Shown: piece after piece, positions 33,301-39,779 of the stretch
Layout of the letters: each line of letters opens with the position of its first letter
Position numbering within the stretch: position 1 is the first letter of the stretch
Assembly: GCA_025200525.1 (NCBI GenBank)
Contig: CM045761.1
Location: forward strand, 135,038,223 to 135,102,222
Reading direction: 5' to 3'
Source: Camellia lanceoleosa
Lineage: Eukaryota; Streptophyta; Magnoliopsida; Ericales; Theaceae
Length of the DNA: 64,000 nucleotides
Made by a program: the position numbers and the translations under genes
The notes under the pieces: generated by a model
Database searches by the model: none
Told to the model about the DNA's origin: nothing
What the model saw: the letters and a program-made list of their open reading frames with translations, nothing else

Positions 33301-36113
33301 TTAAATTGGATGGTGCTACTGGGGACTTATTTCCTGATATTGGCCGTTATCATCGTTTAGTTAGGAAATTGATTTATCTCACTGTCACTCGTCCTGATAT
33401 TACATATGCTGTCAGTGTGATTAGTCAGTTTATGCATGCTTCTCGTAACCCTCATTTTGAGTTGTTTGTCATATCTTGCATTATCTAAAGAGTGCCCCAA
33501 GTCGTGGTCTACTTTATTGTCCATCTTCTTCCTTGTCTGTCACTGGTTGTAGTGATGCTGATTAGGCTGGCAATCAGACTAATCGATGTTCTACCTCGGA
33601 CTATTGCACCTTTGTTGGCAGTAATCGTGTTACTTGGCGTAGCAAGAAGCAGACAGTTGTTGCTTGTTCAAGTGCCGAGGCTGAGTACCGTGCCATGGCC
33701 CATACCGCTTCTGAGATGTTGTGAGTTCAATCTCTTCTACAAAATTTTGGTATTCTTGTTCCCACTCCTATAAGTATGTGTTTTGATAATTAGGCTGCTA
33801 TCTTTATTGCCAATAATCCAGTATTTCATGAACATACAAAGCATGTTGAAGTTGATTGTCATTTTATTCGCGACCTCTTACTGAGAAAGTAACTTGTGAC
33901 GCTTTTTGTTCATTCTGAAGATCAATTGGGTGATATCCTTACCAAACCCTTGGCTCGGTCTTCCTTTCATCACTAATCTACCAACCTGGGCATGTTTGAT
34001 CTCTATGCTCTAGCTTGAGGGGGAGTGTTAGAATAGTCATATGTTATTATGTTATTATTTTATTAGTTGAGGGTACTATGGTCATATTGTAATATGTCTT
34101 TATAGAAATATATACTGTTGGAGTAGGGTTGATTTTCACAACTCTAAACCAATTAGTCAAACCATCTTCTCTTCTCTCTCCCTTCCTCTCTAACCCTAAC
34201 CCTAATATTCAACTTGTGCATTCTAACTATCATGTTAGTGTATTTGTGTCGGGTTGTGTGTCCATGCTTCCTAGGTTGCTACAAAGGCCTTCTTTTCAGT
34301 CTTCGATTTTGTGTAATTTGCATGACCCTCCAGCTGCCGCTGTAATATAAATTATTTACTTATGACATATATGCATTATTTTATATACATATGATTATAA
34401 GAAAAGTGTACAGCTTTAGTTTGACCCAAGCTCTTTTTTTTTTTCTTTTTTTTGTGATTTGCAACTCATCCATTTATTCCCATACTCGTGGCTTCAATTC
34501 AAACCAAATTTAAAGATTAATCTGATTATCTTATGTGTACTGCTTTCTAAGGAATCATGCTGATTGATGAATAAATTGCTGAACTATATTTACCAACAAG
34601 TGAATCCAAATTTCATGTCCTATGAAAAACTTGAAGAAGCATTTTGGTTTAAAATGTTAAGAGGACAACAAGCAGTTGGAAGGAATGATGTCTTTCCCAT
34701 TTTTATCACTTTGCTCTTGTTTTTTCTGGCAGATTCGTAAGCAGAACTAGGTGTTTACTGTTCTTTCCACCATGTTTTCCAGGAAATAAAGGTAGACGGA
34801 TTGTTAACTTATGACTATTATCCACTTAAGCGGATTCACAATACAATGGATGCAGGCTACTGAAAAAGGTTCCAGTGCCATCAAATAGGCTTGTATGCCA
34901 AGATTGTCTGAAGTCACAACCAACTTAAACATGAGTTCTCCATCAGAAACTGACTACGAGTTTAACAGGCTTAAATAGGTAAGTTAAGAACATAATCTTA
35001 ATTACTGAATTTTAACTTCTGATCATTTCTGAAGAAAAAACAAAACAAAACAAAACAAAAAACCCAAATTGTAATATAATTATTACAATTAAGCTTCCAA
35101 AACAAAACAATAATATAATGTTAGCAATAACCACATCAGGACAACTTACCATGAACACCGTCCCCAGTCAGGGCATTAAGATATGCAGCTAATGTTGAAA
35201 CCAGTGTTTTTCCCTCACCCGTCTTCATTTCAGCAATTGACCCATCATGAAGCACCGCTCCACCAATGATCTATCACCCAAATTTGCATGACATTTCAGA
35301 CACAATTTATAGGTTTAGTAAATTAAAGACAATTAACAACAGAGATAGAGAACGTGAGAGAGAGACCTGGACATCAAAGTGACGCATTCCAAGCTTCCTT
35401 CTCGCAGCTTCTCGAACAACAGCAAATGCCTCTGACAATAATAAAAAAAAAAAATCAACTTTTCAATATTTTGTTTAAAATAATTGAACATTGATGACGG
35501 AAGCACAAGAGGTGATAGTTCTTCAAACCAGCTTGAATGTCGGCAACTGTCTCTCCATGTTTCAACCGGTGTTGAAACTCAATTGTTTTTGTAGTCAACT
35601 AGAAACCAAAAACCCAACAAAAACGAAAAAAACATTAACCAACAATCCACAAACAAAACCACCATAACTATTCATACAACCAATTCAACAAACCCACAAA
35701 CCTGTTCATCAGACAGTCCCTGAATATGCGGTTCCAAGGCATTAACAGAGTTCACGAGTCGATAATAATCCCTAACAACCCAATAATTCAAGCTACTAAA
35801 ATCACTCCAAACTTTCGTGACCCGACCCAAATCTTCCTGAAACAAAGCAAACACGCCAGTGAAGTGAAAAAAGAAAAACCATTTGAGCATATCAACAAAC
35901 AGTTGATGGGCGTGCGGAAAGACTAGTTGTGTATACCTTGAGTGAGGAAAGGATGGGTGTGGAAGCGAAACGAGGACGTCGAGACGGAGAGGAAGAGAAG
36001 GAGTGAGGTAGAGAAGATAAGGGTGTGGTGTAGAGGAACGTTGTGCGAGGCGGAAGAAGGTGGTGTCTTGGGGAAGGAAAGAAGGAGGTGCTGAGGTTTA
36101 GGAAAGCGGCCAT
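1250..36113 (-). CDS. SECA2: Chloroplast SecA2 translocase ATPase, 31-exon gene
   Basis: This gene encodes the ATP-driven motor of the second chloroplast Sec pathway, which by family knowledge works with SCY2/SECE2 at plastid membranes. Exons (minus strand, all joined in frame with GT/AG ends): 36113-35937, 35836-35702, 35598-35529, 35431-35367, 35270-35150, 28688-28597, 22002-21937, 21316-21252, 21134-21047, 20972-20907, 20776-20661, 20235-20145, 17509-17426, 17331-17239, 17119-17024, 16917-16832, 15389-15311, 15175-15062, 14818-14723, 14649-14586, 14412-14123, 13138-13083, 8874-8757, 8649-8569, 6995-6916, 2799-2745, 2663-2594, 2539-2311, 2200-2077, 1644-1570, 1468-1250. The sum is 3,261 nt (1,086 codons plus stop). 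Walker A TGEGKT is near residues 166-171, Walker B DEVD at 274-277, [11 protein letters not shown] near 551-561 and GRAGRQGD near 721-728. Segments such as [12 protein letters not shown] and AFRGIRRK match SECA2 rather than SECA1. Every exon is open and every phase agrees, so the gene looks functional, except that the extreme C-terminus seems frameshifted. Confidence 0.93.
3681..3942 (+). repeat. LARD-1 5' LTR
   Basis: The LTR carries three copies of a unit of about 22 bp (CTTAGTGGTGATAGTGGA) and a TATA-like CCTATATAAGGAG near 3862. It is directly followed by the primer-binding site at 3943-3954. Confidence 0.93.
3943..3954 (+). other. LARD-1 primer-binding site
   Basis: TGGTATCAGAGC is complementary to the 3' end of plant initiator methionine tRNA, the usual copia primer site. 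It abuts the 5' LTR with no spacer. Confidence 0.85.
4172..4898 (+). pseudogene. ACS: Captured 3' third of acetyl-CoA synthetase mRNA
   Basis: About 240 codons match the C-terminal region of plant acetyl-CoA synthetase (acetate + ATP + CoA to acetyl-CoA). Recognisable blocks include [53 protein letters not shown] and the C-terminal lysine motif [13 protein letters not shown], ending IELADH then a stop. The catalytic AMP-binding N-terminal two thirds is absent. It reads without introns, although plant ACS genes have many, so it derives from a spliced transcript. Upstream, an ACAG duplication at the QTETGG site shifts the frame, and a 16-bp tandem duplication gives [10 protein letters not shown]. 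An open frame runs from 3972, so a 308-residue fusion could be made, but enzyme activity is not expected. Confidence 0.9.
5079..5104 (+). other. Internal poly(A) tract after captured mRNA
   Basis: A run of 26 A residues lies about 180 bp downstream of the acetyl-CoA synthetase stop codon, on the same strand and after an AT-rich stretch that looks like a 3' UTR. It is best read as the poly(A) tail of the captured transcript. Random slippage at a short A run is the alternative. Confidence 0.6.
5136..5685 (-). pseudogene. Antisense reading frame of LARD-1, coiled-coil type
   Basis: On the minus strand a frame starts [11 protein letters not shown] at 5685. It continues after a frame change as the frame at 5569-5288 (MLSPSALFC, with [12 protein letters not shown] followed by a Gln/Glu-rich helix), and after another change ends [12 protein letters not shown] at 5136. 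The three overlapping frames look like one gene with two frameshifts. The [12 protein letters not shown] block matches MTAVSNITRRLQ in the antisense frame of the copia element at 55714-56163. Function is unknown. Antisense extra ORFs are known in some plant LTR elements. Confidence 0.55.
5866..6010 (+). repeat. Tandem repeat block 1 of LARD-1
   Basis: Repeats of about 22-38 bp are built on CTTTTGATGGCTGTCGGGCA and TTTTTATGGCACGC. They lie just upstream of the antisense frame, where its promoter would be. Confidence 0.75.
6030..6240 (+). repeat. Tandem repeat block 2 of LARD-1
   Basis: About four copies of a 55-60-bp unit containing CTGTAAACTGTCCCGACATT and GGTTAGCTCTTATATGGGTC. Confidence 0.75.
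6243..6510 (+). repeat. Tandem repeat block 3 of LARD-1
   Basis: About seven copies of a 35-37-bp unit, CTACAACGGTCCGACATGAC followed by CCCATAAACTGTTTT, varying at a few positions. Confidence 0.8.
6611..6872 (+). repeat. LARD-1 3' LTR
   Basis: Same length as the 5' LTR and nearly identical, including the triple TTAGTGGTGATAGTGG repeat and the terminal CCTACA. It is preceded by a purine tract ending at 6610. Confidence 0.93.
6916..6995 (-). CDS. SECA2: SECA2 exon 25
   Basis: An 80-nt exon encodes [20 protein letters not shown] then CSQHIF, ending in phase 2 at donor GTGAGTCC. The split codon CA|G gives Gln with exon 26. A retrotransposon ends at 6872, so only 38 bp of native intron (6878-6915) remain between this exon's donor and the insertion's target duplication. 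Confidence 0.9.
7330..8510 (+). mobile_element. 3' fragment of an L1-type LINE
   Basis: The plus strand encodes decayed pieces of the zinc-binding region that ends plant L1-type reverse transcriptase proteins: a [11 protein letters not shown]...FPDLY...AWVADY block near 7480-7590, then [20 protein letters not shown] near 7770-7840, and a CCMCQ block near 8060. Stops and frameshifts are frequent. It ends in an A-rich stretch near 8500. No reverse transcriptase core remains, so it is a 5'-truncated dead copy. A SINE is inserted in it. It lies in SECA2 intron 24, antisense to the gene. Confidence 0.6.
7855..7992 (-). mobile_element. tRNA-derived SINE with 17-bp target duplication
   Basis: The insert is flanked by an exact 17-bp duplication AATGTAAGGACTCTATA (7838-7854, 7993-8009). 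On the minus strand it contains a B-box-like GGGTTCAAGTC near the left part and ends T/A-rich. No good A box is visible, so it may be 5'-truncated. It interrupts the L1 fragment. Its 3' portion is also found at 16600-16661. Confidence 0.8.
8569..8874 (-). CDS. SECA2: SECA2 exons 23-24: start of helical scaffold
   Basis: Exon 23 (8874-8757) reads [20 protein letters not shown], and exon 24 (8649-8569) reads [20 protein letters not shown] then EFDEVLE. The block [11 protein letters not shown] is the conserved start of the SecA helical scaffold. Exon 23 is separated from exon 22 by a 4.2-kb intron that holds an RTE LINE. Confidence 0.92.
9100..9333 (-). pseudogene. LINE C-terminal RTE tail
   Basis: The frame begins [20 protein letters not shown] and continues through [11 protein letters not shown] to the MIHVADS end just before the GGTTT repeats. 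This RLRWFGHI...RRD-type tail is typical of plant RTE LINE proteins. Confidence 0.75.
9475..10540 (-). pseudogene. LINE reverse transcriptase domain
   Basis: The frame at 10540-10283 has [17 protein letters not shown] and [17 protein letters not shown]. The frame at 10149-9475 has [25 protein letters not shown] and the catalytic FADDIVLVD. These are the ordered blocks of non-LTR reverse transcriptase. A frameshift near 10150-10280 separates them. The FADD catalytic pair is intact. Confidence 0.85.
10582..11365. mobile_element. TIR element (hAT-like) nested in the LINE
   Basis: A 784-bp insert splits the LINE between its endonuclease and reverse transcriptase. Its ends, CTACGTGACACGGACTC and the inverted CTATGTTACACGGACTC, match at 15 of 17 positions. 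It is flanked by an exact 8-bp duplication GTCTTGGT (10574-10581, 11366-11373). Subterminal GGGTACGGGTATCGGGTACG motifs recur inverted at the other end. Eight-base duplications suggest the hAT superfamily. It has no transposase. Confidence 0.85.
11908..12810 (-). pseudogene. LINE apurinic endonuclease domain
   Basis: Two frames, 12810-12355 and 12312-11908, carry [23 protein letters not shown], the [14 protein letters not shown] metal-binding block, and [10 protein letters not shown]. These are motifs of the exo-endo-phosphatase fold that nicks target DNA for LINE insertion. A stop between the frames breaks the protein. Confidence 0.82.
13083..15389 (-). CDS. SECA2: SECA2 exons 17-22: NBD2 core and arginine finger
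   Basis: Exons 15389-15311 ([20 protein letters not shown]), 15175-15062 ([19 protein letters not shown]), 14818-14723 ([14 protein letters not shown]), 14649-14586 ([20 protein letters not shown]), 14412-14123 (96 codons ending [17 protein letters not shown]) and 13138-13083 ([18 protein letters not shown]). The last two form the R-finger motif that couples ATP hydrolysis to conformational change. The exon 22 donor must be the GTATGA at 13082, not the earlier GTGAGG, because only that restores the Ser codon AG|C with exon 23. Confidence 0.92.
16600..16661 (-). mobile_element. 5'-truncated SINE copy with 24-bp target duplication
   Basis: The 62-bp insert matches the 3' part of the SINE at 7855-7992 (shared CCCAATTAGTACACATTAAT). 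It is flanked by an exact 24-bp duplication starting TCCAAACTAATATAAAATAC at 16576-16599 and 16662-16685. It lies in SECA2 intron 16. Confidence 0.82.
16832..17509 (-). CDS. SECA2: SECA2 exons 13-16: start of helicase domain 2
   Basis: Exons 17509-17426 ([20 protein letters not shown]), 17331-17239 ([20 protein letters not shown] then GTAKTE), 17119-17024 ([20 protein letters not shown]) and 16917-16832 ([16 protein letters not shown], then GRPVLVGTT). These are consecutive, highly conserved SecA blocks: the EAKEG helix, the SGMTGTA motif and the VPTN block. Phases 0/0/0/2 are consistent. Exon 13 follows a 2.6-kb intron containing a TRIM. Confidence 0.93.
18932..19253 (+). mobile_element. TRIM-like miniature LTR element
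   Basis: Two direct repeats of about 76 bp (18932-19007 and 19178-19253) share AGCTTGATATACATTGTTGG and TTGAGAAAATTG. The first is followed by TAGTATCAAAGCTC, a degraded initiator-Met primer site. The second is preceded by a purine tract AAGGAGGG. The whole is about 320 bp with no coding capacity, which fits a terminal-repeat retrotransposon in miniature. The flanks CCCTT and CCTTT are a near-match target duplication. It sits in SECA2 intron 12, antisense to the gene. Confidence 0.7.
20145..22002 (-). CDS. SECA2: SECA2 exons 7-12: rest of NBD1 and preprotein cross-linking region
   Basis: Exons 22002-21937 ([20 protein letters not shown]), 21316-21252 ([20 protein letters not shown]), 21134-21047 ([19 protein letters not shown], Walker B), 20972-20907 ([15 protein letters not shown]), 20776-20661 ([17 protein letters not shown]) and 20235-20145 ([19 protein letters not shown]). 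The DEVD box is the Mg-ATP hydrolysis motif. The HYTV...LTEEG segment lies in the preprotein cross-linking region by family knowledge. Split codons TG|G (Trp) and AG|A (Arg) agree across the junctions. Intron 7 holds a TIR element. Confidence 0.93.
21424..21853. mobile_element. Non-autonomous TIR element in SECA2 intron 7
   Basis: The 430-bp insert is flanked by an exact AAGTATCAC duplication (21415-21423, 21854-21862). Its ends, CTATGAACATGGACAC and inverted TGAGAAGCATGGACAT, form an imperfect inverted repeat. Both halves are rich in GGACACGTGTC-like words. The 8-9-bp duplication fits hAT or Mutator-like MITEs. It has no coding capacity. Confidence 0.78.
22854..23280 (+). repeat. Copia-1 5' LTR
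   Basis: The LTR starts TGCTGGAAATTTG, has TATAAAT near 23061, and ends TTTTTAAGT directly before the primer site. Repeats of TATATAATATGTTAGTG occur near its start. Confidence 0.92.
23327..26937 (+). pseudogene. Copia-1 gag-pol remnant
   Basis: A gag start ([11 protein letters not shown], 23327) stops after about 30 codons. The frame at 23410-24054 has the CCHC knuckle [14 protein letters not shown] and the intact protease site [11 protein letters not shown]. Integrase pieces at 24217-25389 include SDVWGPSKI and [15 protein letters not shown]. Reverse transcriptase pieces at 25703-26090 include [19 protein letters not shown] and YVDDIILAG. The RNase H end at 26638-26937 has [14 protein letters not shown] and [13 protein letters not shown]. 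At least six frame breaks separate these, so no functional polyprotein is made. Confidence 0.88.
26945..27371 (+). repeat. Copia-1 3' LTR
   Basis: Same length as the 5' copy and about 98 percent identical by eye. It is followed by the ACTCC duplication. Confidence 0.92.
27689..28319. mobile_element. Mutator-like MITE with long TIRs
   Basis: The ends GGGCAAAATTCATTTTACTC and inverted GGGTTAAATTTATTTTATCT extend into imperfect inverted repeats of about 48 bp that include AGAGCACTTTACC / GGAGCACTTTATCC. They are flanked by an exact 9-bp duplication ATTTCAATA (27680-27688, 28320-28328). It lies 3 bp from the duplication of the neighbouring TIR element. Confidence 0.85.
28597..28688 (-). CDS. SECA2: SECA2 exon 6
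   Basis: A 92-nt exon encodes [20 protein letters not shown] and continues [10 protein letters not shown], the SecA block after the P-loop (motif TVNDYLAxRD). The acceptor is TTTTACAG and the donor GTAATTT. It is isolated between a 6.5-kb and a 6.6-kb intron, both inflated by transposons, with the nearest exons at 35,150 and 22,002. Confidence 0.93.
28870..29190. other. SECA2 intron 5 sequence, no feature
   Basis: AT-rich stretch upstream of the copia-2 insertion, actually beyond exon 6 on the intron 5 side. I see no gene, repeat or splice-consistent exon here. Confidence 0.5.
29191..29447 (+). repeat. Copia-2 5' LTR
   Basis: 257 bp, with ACTATGGTCATATTGTAATAT duplicated internally and about four CCCTAA hexamers near 29399-29424. 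Confidence 0.88.
29863..30710. mobile_element. TIR element inside copia-2 gag
   Basis: The ends CAAGGTTTTAAAAAGCGG and inverted CAAGGTTCTGAAAAGTGG match at 14 of 18 positions. Both ends continue with CCGTTACG-rich palindromic words. The interior holds an ATA microsatellite (about 30245-30306) and an AT run (about 30339-30358). No target duplication is visible, so the limits rest on the inverted ends. It resembles the AAAGTTTTAAAAGGC-ended element at 22345-27667. Confidence 0.6.
30844..33970 (+). pseudogene. Copia-2 pol remnant
   Basis: The order is protease, integrase, reverse transcriptase, RNase H, in many frame pieces. The protease site reads [10 protein letters not shown], where the family has DSGAS, so a catalytic-loop Gly is lost. 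Integrase has [27 protein letters not shown] and [12 protein letters not shown]. Reverse transcriptase has [20 protein letters not shown] and the intact YVDDIIISG (33060). RNase H ends with [12 protein letters not shown] near 33840. In-frame stops occur in several of these blocks. Confidence 0.85.
34026..34228 (+). repeat. Copia-2 3' LTR
   Basis: 203 bp, matching the 5' LTR apart from the missing internal duplication and fewer CCCTAA units. Confidence 0.88.
34234..35149. other. SECA2 intron 5 remainder, no feature
   Basis: About 900 bp between copia-2 and exon 5. AT-rich, with an (AACAA)n-like stretch near 35030-35110. No exon, ORF with recognisable product, or repeat boundary was found. Confidence 0.5.
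35150..35836 (-). CDS. SECA2: SECA2 exons 2-5: N-terminal SecA DEAD domain
   Basis: Four short exons (35836-35702, 35598-35529, 35431-35367, 35270-35150) read [46 protein letters not shown] and [20 protein letters not shown]. The last contains the Walker A P-loop that binds ATP. The EAFAVVREA and R-x-FDVQ blocks are diagnostic of SecA. Split codons at the exon 3/4 (G|AG) and exon 5/6 (G|TG) junctions restore Glu and Val, which supports the splice calls. The following intron is 6.5 kb because of a copia insertion. Confidence 0.92.
35937..36113 (-). CDS. SECA2: SECA2 exon 1: chloroplast transit peptide
   Basis: The exon has 59 codons starting [12 protein letters not shown] and is rich in Ser, Pro, Thr and Arg with almost no acidic residues, the typical composition of a stromal targeting peptide. 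It ends in CAAG followed by the donor GTATAC, phase 0. An in-frame ATG lies 25 codons upstream at 36188 (MVVRTKPAQ). I prefer the MAAF start because Met-Ala is the usual start of plastid transit peptides, but the upstream start cannot be excluded. Confidence 0.82.
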
Positions 36114-36236
36114 TGTTGGGTGCGTTTGTGTAGTGTAGGTGTTATTGTGAGTGAACTTGAATTGAGCTGGTTTTGTTCGGACAACCATGGAAGATTGACG
36201 GCTCTATGAAACGTCTCGTTTTTTCGCTCTGTGTTT

Positions 36237-36242
36237 CTTATA
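36237..36242 (-). promoter_or_regulatory. Possible SECA2 TATA element
   Basis: On the minus strand the sequence reads GGTATAAGAAACACAGAG, about 125 nt upstream of the SECA2 start codon. This is a plausible TATA position for a short 5' UTR. No other promoter element is clear. Confidence 0.35.
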
Positions 36243-36299
36243 CCATCTCCGGTTGTTTGGAACCACCCGGTAACCCCTTTTTTTTTCCTTTTTTCTTTT

Positions 36300-36940
36300 T
36301 TTCAAAAAGCCGACAAAGTATTTTAAAAAAAAAATTAATTTAATATCCTTCTCTAATTTTTAGTAATAAAAGAGATATACAATCATAAATTTTTTTTGAT
36401 AACCCAAGGCCTTTCACCCACACCCATATATAACACTCACTCTCTCATCCTCTCTTCTCGCACCAAACTTCTCACTCTCTTAGAACTTGATCGAAAAATT
36501 CATCTCCCTCAATTGAAAACCTTATATAAATCCTCAAAATTTAGATCATAAGATCAAATATTTATTGAATTATCTTCCAAACCCACCAAGAACAAATATA
36601 TATATATATACAAACCAGAGCAGCAACAGCTAAATTTACAACAGCAATTGGGTCTCAAAAGCACTAAATTCACCAAAATTGGCAGCGAATTGAGGTTAGA
36701 AGAAGAAGATGAAAATGGTAGCAAAAGCAGCAATGGTGATAGGAAGAACCATCGCATAACGCCGTTGTCATCGGTGGTGTCGAACTGTGTAAAGCGGTAG
36801 TTCCAAGAAGCCAAAGGCGACGACTTCTCTGGTGAGTTTGTTGGAGAATCACCAACACCATTGATTTGGGATATGGAGATATGGCCCAAGTGGACAGCAC
36901 CGATTCTATCGACAGCGCAGCTTAGGAATCAAATTGAATT
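36300..36940. other. Upstream intergenic sequence, no gene recognised
   Basis: CT-rich and AT-rich sequence upstream of SECA2. CCATATATAACAC followed by TCTC-rich sequence at 36420-36480 resembles a plus-strand TATA and leader, but no convincing coding region follows. A 111-codon minus frame is low-complexity and resembles nothing known to me. Confidence 0.35.
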
Positions 36941-36949
36941 TTATCTTGA

Positions 36950-37360
36950 CTGTGTAAATTTTCTCTGGATGTGGGAATTATGTGAATTTTCTCTGGTTGT
37001 ATGAATTTTGTCTTGCTATATGAATGTTCTCTGATTGTATGAATTTTCTCTAGCTTTTGTATGAATTTTCTTTGGCTATATGAATTTTCTTAAGATTATG
37101 TGAATTTTCTCTAGTTGTATAAATTTTCTCTAATTATATGAATTTTCTCTAGTTGTATAAATTTTCTCTAATTATATGAATTTTTTCTAGATGTGGAAAC
37201 TGTGTGAATTTTCTCTAACTATATAAATTTTCTCTAGCTATGATCACTGTGTGAATTTTCTCTAGTTTTGGTCATTGTTTGTAATTTTATGAATTTTCTC
37301 TGGCTGTGGTCACTGTATGAATTTTCTCTAATTATGGTCACTGTGTGAATTTCTCAAACA
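36950..37360. repeat. Imperfect array of GAATTTTCTCT motifs
   Basis: About twenty copies of a TATGAATTTTCTCTAGTTG-like unit (roughly 18-22 bp). Related words in inverted sense (AGAGAAATTC) recur at about 38305-38480, on the other side of a TIR element. Confidence 0.7.
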
Positions 37361-37373
37361 CTATGGGATTGTG

Positions 37374-38292
37374 GTGTGTTTGGTAATGTTTACGTTTTCA
37401 GTTTATATTTACAAAAATTTTATAAACTGGTTTTTGTTTATTTTTTGTTTATTTTTAGAAAAACATAAACTACAAACGCATTTGGTAATTGACAAAATGT
37501 TTAAAAAAAAATTTAAAATATAAAAAAGAGTGAGAAATGGCAAGTGGCGGCGGAAGACGGTGGTGGAAAGTGGTGACAGTAGGTGGTGGATAGCTGATGG
37601 TGGTGGTTGGTGGCGGGTAGGTAGTGGTGGTGGGTGGATGGGTGACAGTAGCGGGTGGTGGGTGGTAGCGAGTGGGTGGTGGTGGTGGTGGTGGGTGGTG
37701 GTAGCAGATGGGTGGCAGATGGCGGGTGGTGGTAGGTGGTAGGTGGTGGCCGGTAGATGGCGGGTGGTGGTAGTGGTGGTGGTGGCGGGTGGATGGCAGG
37801 TAGGTGGTGGTGGTGGTGGGGGTGGTGGTGGTGGAGGGTGGTGGGTGGTGGTGGCGGATAGGTGGCCGGATTCTTGGTGGTGGTGGGTGGTGGTGGCAAG
37901 TGATGGATGATGGACGGTGGTGGTAGTGGTGGTGGTGGTGGCAAGTGGGTGGCAGTGGTGGTGTGGGCGATGGATGGTAGTGGCGGGTGGATGGCAGATG
38001 GGTGCTGGTGGTGGCGGCGAGAAGTGGCTGGTGGTGGCAAGTGGTGGGTGGTGGTGGCGGAAGACGGTGGTGAAAAATGGTGGCGGGTGGTGCCTAGTGT
38101 TGGGTGGTAAAAAAAAAAACTCAAAATTCAAAACGGAAACACATTTTTTGTGTTTTTATTTTTTGGCCAAATTTATAAACTGAGACCACTGATTTATAAA
38201 TCAAAAATTTTATCAAACAAGTTTTTATTTCAGTTTTTAAAATTTTTGTAAATATAAACAGAAAACTGAAAACGAGTGTTACCAAACGGCAC
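37374..38292. mobile_element. TIR element carrying a GGT minisatellite
   Basis: GTGTGTTTGGTAATG at the left is mirrored by GTGCCGTTTGGTAAC at the right. Beyond this, TATATTTACAAAAATTTT occurs in both arms, giving inverted arms of about 60 bp. The centre (about 37530-38110) is a GGT/GGTGGC-rich minisatellite on the plus strand. The long open frames there (His/Pro/Thr-rich or Gly/Trp-rich) are composition artefacts. No clear target duplication was found. Confidence 0.6.
37530..38110. repeat. GGT-rich minisatellite
   Basis: About 580 bp built from GGTGGTGGT, GGCGGGTGG and GGTAGCG words, strongly G-rich on the plus strand, unlike its AT-rich surroundings. Confidence 0.85.
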
Positions 38293-38499
38293 TGATGTGT
38301 CTAGAGAAATTTCAATGAAAATGCCTAGAGAAATTCTAAACATAAACACACAAACACACTCAAAGAAATTCTAAAGGATTCTGATGTATCCAGAGAAATT
38401 CCAAACATGAACACACAAATACACAGCGAAATTTCTCTGGTTTTGAAATTTCTCTTGTTTCAAAATTTTTCTAGATTGAAATTTCTTTAGAAACATGTT

Positions 38500-39186
38500 A
38501 AGGGACCCCAACTATTATAAAAATATTATATTTTTTTTATCATATAAAATATTAATATTAGAGACCTTAAAAAAATTCTCCTAGAATAATGTGACGAGTT
38601 ATAATGATATTTTTGACTTTTTAATTAAAATTAAAAGTTACTAAACAAGACTTTATACATAAATAAGTTACAAAATAAATTTGACTTTAATAAAAAAAAG
38701 TTAAATAAATATTTTTTTTTTTTATAATAAAACCCTACAATGATGATTTTAAAATATGACTTAAAAAATGCAGTAAGAGTTTGATGTACAACTTTTTAAC
38801 GGACAAACAAGGTTAAGACCAAAATTAAATAAGCTACCATGTCATGTTTTTAGTCTACAAAAATTGAATTTAAAAATTAGACTATGTTATATTAATTTTA
38901 AAAAATTAAGTAAAACTCAATTTATACTTCATTTGGGATTTTTTTTTTTTTTGTGATTTTTTTTTTTAGTTAAGATATGAAATAAATTTTTTGAAATATT
39001 TGTGAATGATTTTTTATTTTTCACAATAAAAAAAAAATGTGTAAAAAATAAAAATAATGAGAAGGAATATTTCATTTTTATATGATTTTTTTACTTTTTT
39101 GACTAATTAAAGGCATCGTTCGTAACATGAATATTCTATTCAACGAGTCTTAAAAAGTGAATGATTCAAATCATCGAAATCGGTCC
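38500..39186. other. AT-rich intergenic sequence, no feature
   Basis: Very AT-rich, with long A and T runs. No gene or bounded repeat was found. Confidence 0.5.
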
Positions 39187-39744
39187 TGTGGGAAAGTATT
39201 TTAAGAATGACGCCACGTGGCCAAGGTGCCTTCAAGATGTCGGCCGAGGTGCCATATGGGTGAGTCATGTTTGTCGAGGTGATTGCTTCGTTGCCAAGGT
39301 TCGGTGCAGTAATGTCGGAATCCAAGATATTCGGATAGAGGACAAGAGTCCTAAATGACATCAAGCTACCTATTTGGATAGAGGTGGGACTCTTAAGAAA
39401 GTTCATCTTAATCTGAATAGTGTGAATTGTGATAGATGTTATCCTTGTAAAGGATAGAGTCCTATGAAATGAGACTTTTAGGGAAAGTTGGACATTGATC
39501 ATTATAAAAGTGAGACACCACTGTGGCTCTTTTATTTGATATGCTCTTGATTGTGAATTGTGTACTTGTGTTAATATCTTTGAGAGAGAAGTTGACTGAC
39601 GTGATTGTCGAAGTGTTCCCGAATGGACAAGCCACCGCGGTATTTCTTGTCTTCTTGTGCACAAGTGCTGACTTAATCTATTCTGCTACGTGCTCTCTAC
39701 CTAAGATTCATGTCTAGTTGTGTGGTTGGAAATCAACACCCACA
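39187..39744 (+). repeat. LARD-2 5' LTR
   Basis: Starts TGTGGGAAAGTATTT and ends CAACACCCACA. It contains GATGACATCAAGCTACCTAT and a STOP-free but anonymous short frame near its end. Confidence 0.9.
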
Positions 39745-39779
39745 ATTTGGCATCATCTGTGGGAACTTAGTTAGAATAA

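Larger units (their letters stand above)
29191..34228 (+). mobile_element. Copia-2 LTR retrotransposon, decayed
   Basis: LTRs at 29191-29447 and 34026-34228 start TGTTA(T/G)AATAGTC and end GCATTCTAACT. The primer site TGGTATCAGAGCA follows at 29448 and the purine tract CTTGAGGGGGAG precedes 34026. The flanks GTCAT and ATCAT form a target duplication with one mismatch. The 5' LTR is 54 bp longer because of an internal duplication and extra CCCTAA units. Much of gag is replaced by a TIR element. Pol has many stops. It lies in SECA2 intron 5, antisense to the gene. Confidence 0.9.

Noticed and set aside
37409..38131. Long minus-strand open frames of 240 and 203 codons rich in His, Pro and Thr, and Gly/Trp-rich plus frames
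   Set aside because: They are six-frame products of the GGT minisatellite. All frames are open there, and there is no conserved domain or splice context.
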